A model generated the notes under the pieces. The model was not told where the DNA came from and did no database searches. It was given only the letters and a program-made list of their open reading frames with translations. This document shows, in pieces, positions 23,901-35,945 of a DNA stretch of 64,000 nt. Every line of letters starts with the position of its first letter. The first letter of the stretch is position 1. Source of the stretch: Echiichthys vipera. Lineage: Eukaryota > Chordata > Actinopteri > Perciformes > Trachinidae. A program made the position numbers and the translations under genes. The stretch spans positions 33,698,612 through 33,762,611 of the forward strand of contig OY829649.1 in the NCBI GenBank assembly GCA_963691815.1, in the 5' to 3' direction.

Positions 23901-26900
23901 CTTTATTAAAGGAAAAACACATTAATGGATTCATTTTCATTGAATCATTAAAATTCTTTATGCATTCTTACGTTTTTCAAGAACAGAAAACGCTGTGGCT
24001 CAGATACGCTGAATGGTTTTTAAAGTGGAGCAGACTCTTCTGGGTCGGTAGTGTTTAAAATGTTACTTTCCTGAACAATTACTGTATATGAGTAAAAATA
24101 TTTGAGGACCTTAGTGGAAACAAATCCTGCATCAACCTCAGCCTGTCATTCCCTATGCTCTTTCAGTCCGCTGCTTTCATGTGTGACATTTCACCCACCT
24201 CTCTACGACTCAGTGCCCATCAAAAGCCCCCGCAGAGTGGTCAAAATGTTAGCGTACTGGTCTGTTGACTCTTACGTACAGTCAACTCCATCCACACTCT
24301 CCTTCATGAATAGTCCCAAAGGTACTGCAACATTTTAGAAGTATGTCCTCAGGATGGTACTAATAAATAATGAACTGACTGACAACAACAACAACCGTTG
24401 TTCAGGACTTCCTTACAACACAAAAAGACTTTGACGTTGTCAGATCAAAAGCAGAATGGGTCATAATGGATGCAGCAGAGCCAGAGATGTAGTCTTTTTG
24501 TAATTCCAAGCCTTTCTCTTCCTCTGCAAAACCTGGGGCCGTCATTCTCCACAATGCAACTTGACCGACAACTGTTTGGCCAGAGATTTGTGTACGGCAT
24601 GCTAGTAACGGATAATGTAGCCTCAGGATGAGGAGCAGGCTACTGCTGAGCTCCCCTCTGTCCAACTCCATGCTCCTTGTAGTTTTCAGCCCCAACCATC
24701 GCTGACTCAGGTGACATCACTTGAGGCAATTGAACAGACTTCACGCTGCTCCATTTGCATTAGTACTTAGAAGAATGCCCACAGGCCTGTAAACAGACTT
24801 TGATGTGTAAAATCAGCTGAGTTCCCATTTGAAATACCAATTATGTACTGCACACTACAAAACATGGTTATTAGGGCTGAACGATATGGGAACATAATCT
24901 AAGGGCGCACTCACACGGTCCATCCGTACCGTGCCCCGTGCTTTAGGGTCCGCCCCTCTCCCCCTCGCGGGTCAAACCAACTAGACTTTAGCCCTGAAAC
25001 GTGCTTGGGTACAGCACGGATGGACAGTGCGCGTGCGCCCTGACTTTGATCTGTGAACTTCCTTAACTTCCCCTATATTCTTTCTTATCTGTATCACTAT
25101 TATTACAAAAATAAATCTGAATCCAGTCAGTAATGTCAAACGAAAAGAACACAAACTATTACTGCGGCTCAACACCAACTTTATTCGCCATCTTGGCGGC
25201 GTTCCCAACTAGAACAACAACCGTCTTTTAACCCCACATCCGGTCCCTTCACAATAAACGTTATATTTTCCATACAGGTTGATATTTGTCTAACTGAATA
25301 TATTAGTGCACAGTACACAGTAAGTTAACAAGTAACACCACACAAACTACAGAGAACAGTGACTAGGAGTCTACCACACATTTTCAGATAAGTCGAACCT
25401 GTTGTAAACAAGTTAATGGTTGTACTCTTTAGCATTTCTTTTTTTTTTTTTTTACCTAACACCATACACAAACAGGTGGGCAGCAGAGGAGAGGGTTACA
25501 CAGCAGCAGTGTTTTCTGTGTTTCATTCCTTTTTTAACTCATGAAACTGGGTTACCATTGTAACTGCCATGAATCGAAGCTTACTACAGCGGCCGCCACC
25601 CCCCAGGCAGCCAGGCGGCAGCTCCCTGCTCCAGTTCTCGGTCTTATTTTTAAACATCCAATAAGCATGTGTGAACTGTGCCCTTTGCAGATGTCATCGA
25701 AAGAGAATTTCAGACAGCAAAACCTATTTGGTCATTTGGCACTCGAGCGAGACCCTTAAAGCAGAACTGTTTTGCTATTTTGACCCAGCATCTTAACCAT
25801 CCCGAGCGTCAGTTTACTTTGATCTTATGACATCAACTCTTTTAGTCCAAGCTCTATCCCTGATTCACACAACAACACACTGAAACTTATCACACTGCTC
25901 AATGCACAATAATCACAATTTGACTGGATGTTATAGTTGTGCTACATTTTCATCACAGTGGTTTTAACATCATTTTATAAATTGAGGAAATGTACATGCA
26001 TGGAAACATCTGCTCAAATGAAACCGGGTTAAAGAAAGAAACGATTTGTGAGCCTGAAAAGTTGTATAAAGGGTATGGAATTAAGTATTATATGAATTTG
26101 AATCCACTCTCTGCCTTAAATCAGACGTGGTGCCGGAGAACTCTAAGCCCCCTGAAAAACTATATAAGAAATCATGAGAGAACAAGACTATTTTCCCCCG
26201 GGTTCTCCGGTTTCCTCCCACAGTCCAAAGACGTGCAGGTGTTCGGTTCATTGATGACTCTAAATCACCCGTAGGTGTGAATGGTTGTCTGTCTCTGTTC
26301 GTCTCTATGTGTCCTGTGATAGACTGGCGTCCTGTCCAGGGTGGACCCCGCCTCACGCCCGATGTCAGCTGCCAATGCCAATGCCAGCCCCCCCGCGACC
26401 CCGACAGGGACAAACGGTTGAAGATGAATGAATGAATGAAAATCAACTTTATTGAATTACAGTTTCATTTATGTACATTTTATTTTCATTATATTTTGAC
26501 ACACTGTGTGTCAGTGTATGGCGCTAAGGTGTAAGGTTTACACATTAAAATGCAAAACTCTAGGTTTAAACTGGTGACTGCAACATGGTAAAAATTAAAT
26601 AGGCTTAAATAACATAAAAGGGATTATTATTCTATCCATTTAATCCATATATCCATTCTACCATGACACCAAATTCTCCTTTTCAATGTTACAAAAAATC
26701 CCCAAAGCAATTTCAGTCCAAAGCAACTGGACTTGGTAACAAAACATGGTTAAATATTTGAATTATTCATCGGTTACTCGTCGAAGAATCCACATGAACC
26801 ACTTTTCGCATCGGCGTAATTTATATCCGCCACACAGAAAATAGATTTCCAACTAATCTCGGCGTTCCTCGAGAAAACGCTGACAAAATTGAATGAAAGA

Positions 26901-29900
26901 GTGAATATTGCGCATCGTTACACACCCACTAAATAGCTTTTCCAGCCAATAACAGTGTGGATATGTTTTTTTTTTTCATTCTTTAGACAAAAATTATAAG
27001 TTTAGCTCAACTTGGACATAAAATGTGACCCTCATTCAATTCAATGGAGTCGACCAAACCTAAACTCCTGGTTTGTATTTTTGTCACTGTGCGATGTGTT
27101 CAGTGGTCGTCACTTAATATATATATATAACCCGAATGTTCTTTATTCGACTGTAAAATAAAGCATTAGAAACGAATAACCTGGAAGACACAACAACTTA
27201 CCTCAATACTGAAGTATCCTCGATCTACGTAGTCACCGAGGAAGAGATACCGCGTGGTACTGGGCGACCCCCCCACTTCAAACAACTTCATAAGGTCAAA
27301 GAATTGTCCGTGGACGTCACCACACACTGCCAAAAGACAACACACACGGTTGTTAGTTGCTTGTGTGATAACTAATAGGCATAATGATAAGTATACTAAT
27401 ATACTGATAATAAAAGTTGTTGGTCTGAGTATACGTTGGTACATGTTGCACCATACTTGCAAAGAGCCAAAAGGAAGCTCTTTATCTATGAAGGAGTTAT
27501 GCTCATTTAAATGTTTCTCTTTCACATCTAGGCCAAATATTTTTAATTTCAGTTTTGAAATATGTTTACTGCGTTGCTTATGCATGACATTAGCAATAAG
27601 AGCGGTCGTACTTAACATAATGAGAGTGGCAGCAGGTGTGATAGGGACAGTACCAGTTTTTTTAGCTCATTTGATCAAGGCAGAGGACGGAGGATTCAGT
27701 TCAACTGAATGGGACTGAAGTGTTTCATTGATTATTAGGGATGGGAATCGAGAATCGGGGTGGTATCGTATTTATCTGAGCTTATCAATGCAAGCGTGCT
27801 GTTTTGACAGTTGCACATTGCGAAACAATGACGGCAAACTCATGCGTCTACGCTGCTGGAAACCTGCAACGTGGCTTTATAATAGGATTAATGGGAATTC
27901 CGGTCTAAAATCATCCCAGGGTCTTTTTAGGCGATTTCGGCAAATTCGATCAAATAAGCCATTGAGAGAATTTTTTAAGTGTATGAACTATTAGCTTAGA
28001 TTTTCCGGAAAGATGCTAACAGCCTGCCGCGGCTATTTGCTGACCCAAGTTACCCAAGTTAACAAGTTAATAGTTGTTACACGAATATAACGACTTATTT
28101 GATGACCGAATTTGTCAAAAAACACACAAAAGAGATGATTTTACACGGGAGTTTCACTTGAACGCCTCATGTGCAGGCAAGTTTTTCTTTGAAAAATCTG
28201 AAAACTAACGTATTCTGCATCTGACGGCTAGCATACTCTTCCAAACTACTAACAGGGCATCACTGGAAGACTCTCTACTGAACCAACCTGCATGTGGGAT
28301 CTGAAACAGTATGTGTAGATACTTTTAATCATTCAATGGGTGGTCAGAGGTCAGTTTCCTTTCTCGGCTCTTACCGAACATTGCCAGCCTACCTGTTATA
28401 GGCGCCTCCACTTCCAGCATGCACTTCTCTTGGCGGAGGATGTTGGCCCCATCGTTGACGATCTTCAGAGCCACGTCCTCCTCCAGCCGGCCCTCTCTGA
28501 CGAGGTGGTTGCGGAGCAGCTCGGCGTTGGGCTTGCCATTTTCGTATAACTCTTTTACCGTCAGCTTATGTTGTGGAGGGTACGGCACAGCTGTTGGAGG
28601 ACAAACGTGACACCATCTATTAGGACGAGTAGGTCAGAGTTGATTACAATTATATCTTTCGTTAGCATTTAAAGAGGTCGAGTTATAAGATAACTAGTTG
28701 AAATTGAAAATGTATTCAAGAGCCAATTACATACGGAGTATTTATGCAAGAATAAATGGCAATTTCATACCAGTAATAAGATGTGACCCCTGTAAGACAC
28801 ATGGAGCAGCAGCAGCAGTATGCATATAAGACTGCATTTGCTTAAGTTGCAATCATGACAGGTGACCTTTGCATTGACTGAGCCAAGATGAAGTGATTGG
28901 CGCGAGAGGAGGGAAGCATACACCTACGTGATAAAGCTATGCAAGAGATGCGTAAGACATACTGTAAGAGGCCCTGCACCTCACTTGACCCACCCCCTCT
29001 AAGTAATCGGCTCCGTACCACCTACACAATGCTTTCACGTCGCCACTAAAAGTCAACGCTTTCGGGATTGGAAAATGAGTCACTGTTTAATAGGGGATCT
29101 GGCAGTTTAGACATTACATTGCATTTAATAGCTGAGGCTTTTATGCGAGGCAACTTACAATAAGTGCATTCAACCATGAAGATTCTGCCCAACAATGATC
29201 AAATGAGTCTAAACGGCTTTTTAAGTCTTTTATTTCTCTTTAAGGGGCCAAGGTGCAGCCTGAACAGGTGAGTTTTGAGTCCGTGACGGAGGGTGTGTAG
29301 GGTTTCTGCTGTCCTGTCAGTGGGGAGCTCATTCCACCATTGTGAGATTTTGTTCTTACATATTTAGCTCCCTTATCTTGGAATAAACTACAGGATCATT
29401 TCAAACTGGAAAATGCTTGAAGGGGAGCAGGGAAAATAGAAAGTTACGTTATTATTTCAGGACAGAACTAGGAGTTTATGTTGACTTTGGTTCTCTTGTG
29501 GAAAAAAAGGTGCTAGAGTCACTTGCTGATTGTGCCTCAGTAACAATAAATTACACTTGCTAAAATCAGATACTGCATGATGTTGCTTGAGAACGCCCAT
29601 CTCTTCTTCTCTGCCGACCAAATTTAGTCTGCTTTTGCATTAAATCGATAACCTTTATGTCTTTATATATTGGGAGTATATCGTCACATCAATATTCAAC
29701 AAAATGATCGCAATCGTGGGTTTTCCTGATAACGTGGAACCCAAGCTGCCATGTCCACAAAAATGTAACTGAGAATTGTGCAACAGTCATGACAGTTACT
29801 TCTTCTCACTAGTTGATAATGTTGGTCCACTTTTTAAATGGTTTGAACTAAAAATCTGGCACAATGCATCTTTCTAATTGTTCACAGCACAGATTAGCTC

Positions 29901-32900
29901 TGTAACATTGGCAGCAGCTCCATCGGCTCATAAAACTACAGGAGCAGATAGTTACTGACTAAGCTGAACATGTTCAAAACAATAGTAAAGTGTGATCCAA
30001 ACCCTCTCACTTCCAGGCCGTGCCAGATAAAAAAGGATTACAGCTGGTATGCCTAATAACAGGCCGGGGACACACTAAATACATTAAGGCACCAGTGTGG
30101 AGTAAAGCTAGTTAGGTTTGGTTTTTCAAGGCATACAGAGGCATTGCATAGAAAAGACAGCTAGAAGTGAGCAAAAAACAAACAAACATAGAGAACCTTG
30201 AACACACTTGTACTGAAGGTTTCATCCCAGACTCTTGATATCATCAAATCTATCCCCAGGTCAGTGCACAGGACGCCCTTTGCCGTCAAATGTGACATAA
30301 ATACTTGTATCAGCTTGTGGAAATCAGCACTCCTCGTGCGATAAGCTGTGCCAGTGGCAATGAACAAGAACGGGAGAGAGGGAGGGAGGCAATCTGAGAA
30401 TGTTGTCACACCCACACAGAGCAAATCTAAGTGCAATATAAAAAAAAAGCGTTAATGAGTTTTTAGTGTGGGTGCGTTTGCTTATCAGTGATGCAGTGTC
30501 TGAGTGCAGAGGTAGCCTAATGTATTCCTCAGGATCGTGTCGACTTGAAGAACCTATTGAAGCTGAACCACTGATGATTTTTCTATAGATGTTTAAAGAA
30601 ATATGACACACACAATGTATGTATTGCTCAATAAAGCAAAGTCTGTTTACTGCTAGTGGCGTTTGACTCGGTGCATGAGATGCTGGTAATTGATGTTAGT
30701 TAGGCCACAGACGTTAGCCAAGCCTGCAATGGAGAAGCTAGAGTACAGTTCCAACTTGGCTAGCCTGTGCTGAGGACAAGCTGTCATGCGTTGACCGGTG
30801 CGGTATAAATAAACAGTAAGTGCTCCCGGGCCTACAAGGCACGGCCGCGAAGAGAGCTGTAAGCTGAGGTACGAGCCTTAAGAAGAGATTAGGTAAAGCC
30901 TCTATTAGCGAGGGCTTCCAGATTCAGGCACTGTTTACTTAAAAGCCTCGTCACACAGAAGGAAGGCTCCAGTACGAGCAAAACAGACTCTGTGGAAGCA
31001 TGGCGGCACAGAACTGGATACATAACAGACATGAGATAACCAGCTGACAGAATGAACACGAATTCGCCTGGAACCTGGCAGTAATTAGAAAAGCTGGAAA
31101 ACGATAGTCGGTCTCAGTTCTGTAGAATTGAACAGTCCTTTCAACTCCACAGGAACGACACCCCCCCACCCCTTGGAATAATAATAATAATAAAGATAAT
31201 AATAAATTCTGGATAGATTTGCCTGTGTCAAGTCTGGAGCCGTCTGTTCAAACACAGATACAAATGAATCTGTGGCAGCCAGTAAACACCATCATTCAAT
31301 CCAAACAGACAGCGTGCGGACAATGGGGAGAGAACCACTCATTCTGCCGACACATAACCCAATGAAAAATAATGTTTTGTTCAAAATAATAAGCTGCAAA
31401 AAGCCTGAGGCTGGCTTCTTATTAGGAGACTGCTTGGCCTAATTAGCATTAATGTTTGATGAACTCTCCAGAACCACAGACATACAGTGGGACGCTGCTG
31501 CACCGCTTCAACACCCACACTGTCTGGCAAGACAACAAACCGCTCAGGAAACAAAGACATCACTATCTGCCATCCTGCCCATCGAGGATAATGTTTTTGG
31601 ACAGCGATATGAGCCCCGGTTGAGAACATGTTCGCTATTGTTTCAAAATCAACACAATGGAGGAGGATTGAATTACAAAGATGCGGCCGGGTAGAGATGA
31701 ATGGAGCCGACCGTGGCTGGGTGAATCATGAAGTCCACTTCAGATTGCTCTAATTATCGGTGAATGTTAATACACTCGCGAGCCAAATAGCCAGGCCTCG
31801 GGTTTATTTGTCGTCTCTGTCGGTCGATCGTGTGCTGGGAGAGCAGGGGAAACCGTTATCCTGTAATTGCAGTTTTTTTCTGGGGAAATCTGTTGAAGTT
31901 CGTCTAAATCTCAAAAAGAACTCAAAATGCCGCGCCACTGCTGCAGTGTCGGCCGGAGAGCAGACACTCTGGGCCGACATTAATGCCTTTCAGATGCTGC
32001 AACAGGCTGGGTTTGAAGTGAGAGTGGCGATGCTGGTGTCATAAGAAACCATGGACACCAACCATGTCGGGAAGGAGGCTAAATAATGCTCCAAGGCTCA
32101 AAGGCTATGGGCAAGGGGAAAACTGCCCATTGTCACAAGAGTCGTCCATGGACGTCTGACCTCAAGATATCTGAATGAAAATGAGTTTGACGGGTACCCA
32201 TGAGTGTCCCCTTCACAGACATGTCCACTTTATGATAACTCCAGACAGTTTGGCGAAAATAAGATGCAGTTCTTTGCATGAAGTAAACATGTTGTTTTGG
32301 TCTCTTTTGGTCTCTATTTTTTATTATTTCTGCCTTTCCTAGGGATATTGACAATAAAGGAGTTTCTTAGCAACTTACATCACACCAGTACTCGCCATCT
32401 AATCCCCGAAAAGCAATTCCTGTAGAAATTTAAAACATCTTTATATCAAATTACAGCAAAGTCTTACTGTCTGAGAAGTAAATAAACGCAATGTTTATGA
32501 CAGATTTATGACAACAAGAACTTAGCTTCATCCCTAATTAACCTTCAGGTTCCTGCTTTACCATTTATATGCTACATTGGTCTACTGTTGACCTCCTATC
32601 TCCCCATAAACATCCCCCGTTCTCCCCCTAAAAAAGACTAAAATTGACCTTTGTCGGTCTCAAAGTGTTCAAATGGAGAAAGACAAGTTAATATTTTTTT
32701 CGGGGGGCGTTCAGAACGGACACTGTTAAATTGCTTGAAACGCGAGTAAGTTGTCCCTTGATCATATTTGGATCACGATGGTCCAAGACACGTTTGGAGC
32801 ACCGAGGCAGTTAGCGCAGTAAGCTCTGCCCGCTTAGCCTGCAGCTATACCCAACTCTGCTGTTGTGCTAAATGAGTAGGTATTCTAGTGCTAACCAGGG

Positions 32901-35900
32901 ATCTGACTGCTTCTAAATAAACAGAAATGAGCGCTCAGATGAAGCGTGTGGCTCTGAAAAAGGAGTGTTGTAGTGACATCAGGTCGACAGTGATTTGACC
33001 TGTACACCGCAAAGACTACACCTGACCAACCACCAACCAGCATGTACGCTCTGCGCCTGCATGAAAGGAAACAACTCTCCATACCAGCATGCGGCAGTAA
33101 TCTGTATTCATCATCAAAAAAGGCAAACCAGAAGACGGAAAGGACGGCTAAAGACACTAGCTAGCCAGTTAGCACAATAACAACGCAGCACGATGTTGAA
33201 AGGACAAATGATATCTAGCGTGCACAAGCATACAATAAGACAATTACCAACCGTTTGTGCTTAAGAGCTAAATGGTTAAAAAAAAAAAAAAATAGTACCT
33301 GATAAAATAAGCTTGTTTTTGATATCACAGCCTCTTGACTTTTGCTGTTTGTTTACTTTCCTCACTTCTGTTTCACTTCTTAAGCACTGACTGAGCTGCC
33401 AATCAGAGCCATTTCTCTCAACGACGGGCTTCACCACTGTTTCAACATGCACAATGCCGATTCGGACAAAAAACAGCTCATGAGGGCCGACTACTGACAA
33501 TGGTGAGAGACACACCGCAAAAATGACAGTTGCAGCGGACCAGTGTCCCTGCCTTTAGATGAAGAGGTGCAGATGACAGGGTGCACACCTCCGATCCCAA
33601 ACTCATGCCATGCACGGTATAAAATCAGATCACAGTCGCTCACAAAATGATGGACATTATTGCCTGACTTCTTTATTAAAACAACTACAGTTCGCTTAAC
33701 TGCCCTCAGTATTCTGGGACCTGCAGTATTAAACCACTTTTGCTGTTAACACCAATAAATACAGTGTTTCCAAATCAACCAGGACCAGGAAATCTTATGG
33801 ATTGCCTCTGTAAGGACGCTACTTCGCCCGGGGTAGAGTGGGCAGCAGGCATTAGCGTGGAGACAGCCCATCAGTTGGTGACTGTAGCAACTCATGTTCA
33901 GGAAGCACAAACCCCAGTACCGGGGTCACAGCGGGCTGGTGACCCGCAGCAGGCATCAGTTGTTTTATAATTGACATAAATCTTTGAGACACAAATGCAG
34001 CCAAGCACAGTCTGGTCTTCAATACGCACAGGTGGCCCCACATGTTAGCCTACAGTGTGTTTACACACAGCCTGGAGAGAAAACATCCGATCAAATGACC
34101 AAGTGATTGAGCTACCAGGTCGCCTGCAGTGCTCAGTGAAGGAGCTTAACTGTTGACTTACACAACCAGAGCAGCATTAGCCTTAGGTAGTCTACCGGTT
34201 AAGCCCTACACCGGAAACACCACTGGGACTACCTGCCAGCACACACACACAACGGATCGACTAATGTCAATTAACATTTTCAATTTGTTGCATTTAATGA
34301 AAAAAAACATGTTATGTCTGACTTTTAGCTGGGCAATAAAATCAAAAATCACTATATTTCTGGCCAAATGTAAATATTGATCTATTGTACTATGGTGTTG
34401 ACTATTGGAGCTCTGGCAAAATAGTTACACAATGAGATTGTTGTAAAGAAAAATAACAGAACAGCTGAAAGAGTCTCGTAAGTTCAGAAAGTTGCATCAC
34501 TTCACTGTAATGCAGCCTTTAAAACCAAGAAAAGACAACGCTTAGGCCATATTACACTATTACCATATACAAAATTGAAGATATCTAGTCTCATATCACG
34601 TAAGGTTTAATGCCGATATCACCCTAACTGGACCAACACTGGTTCCGGGTCGCACCCTAAAGCAAAGTGGCCTTTCCTGCGGTCTGAGTCTTCATTTCTT
34701 CTCTCTCTCTCTTCTTCCCTGTCACGTTCCTATTCTCTCTCTCCACCATGTGGCTGACCATGTTGGGAACATGACTGGAGAGATTCTTTCCACAATTAAC
34801 TCACCCTCTCCATACTGGCTCACACTTCAGCATTCCAGTCCCCTGGCAGGACACTCGCCCAGTGCCCTTGCAGACAGACAGGGATGTCGGCTGCGTTGGC
34901 ATTAAGGAGTAGGAGCGCTGGTGGTGGCGGGGACGGGGTTGGGTTCTCTCTCTTGGGAGCTACCTCAGAATTGGCTCTGCCTTTTCGGTCTTGGGCAGTC
35001 ACAACAAGTGGTGTCCTGTCTGTCCAATGAGCCGGGACAACCTCAATGCGAACAAATCCATCTGGACAAGGTCTGGTGTATTCCCAGACCCAGCTGGGGG
35101 TATTCCTGCAACTGAGCGACGGCCTCATGAGTTATTATCATCCTAAATGTCAAGGAGATTGGGCACCAATATAGGACGACTTCTCATCTTTGATTTCTGC
35201 TACATGGTAGTGATAGACTGAATCAGCGGTCGATTGATCTCTGCGCTCATAAGGCCAATAAACCAGAAACGTCTGCAGGCAGCCTTAACAGTCAGTAACC
35301 CGAACATTGAATTGAGAGGGGGTTGAATGGGAAAATGATTGGAGTAACTTCACCTCCGGTACAGTAGGTGGCGCTCCGCCAACATCCAGCTGGACTGAAT
35401 ACGACTTTAGTCCCCGTTCACCTTTGTCAGAATCAGGGGGGGGGGGGGGGGGGGGGCGACTTGGACAGAATTACGATAGAAATGGGTCTTGTTGGTAGTG
35501 ATGTTACTTGCCATTGCAAAGACCTCCCTCTGTTTAAAGATAACCCTCTATCGTTGTTGTTTTGGGCGCTGTTGCTTCCTGGTTTATATTTCCGGGTCAA
35601 AAGCCACCGCCGCTGTGTGGGGAGGGGGAGTTATAACCAATGGAGCGTGGGCTGATGCGAAATCCGATATCCAGGAACGCTATTGACATGCACGAATATC
35701 CGGGGTACTGGAGGAGTTACCTAGGTCTGTTAACCGGGGTATGAGCACTCTGATTTTACCCAGAGTGCGGTTTTTACATAGTGTTTGAGAAACTGGAGTG
35801 TGCCCTTAACCACATTATAATCTGGTTTTTAAGCTGCATGTAAACACGCCGACCGAAGCTGATGTGGAATGAAGTTAACGCAACCTTCTGTCCCTATATA

Positions 35901-35912
35901 AATAATTTCTTA

Positions 35913-35945
<33 letters not shown>

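Noticed and set aside
27254..27718. 154-residue plus-strand frame
   Set aside because: It is the antisense shadow of calcineurin exon 3 and its flanking intron.
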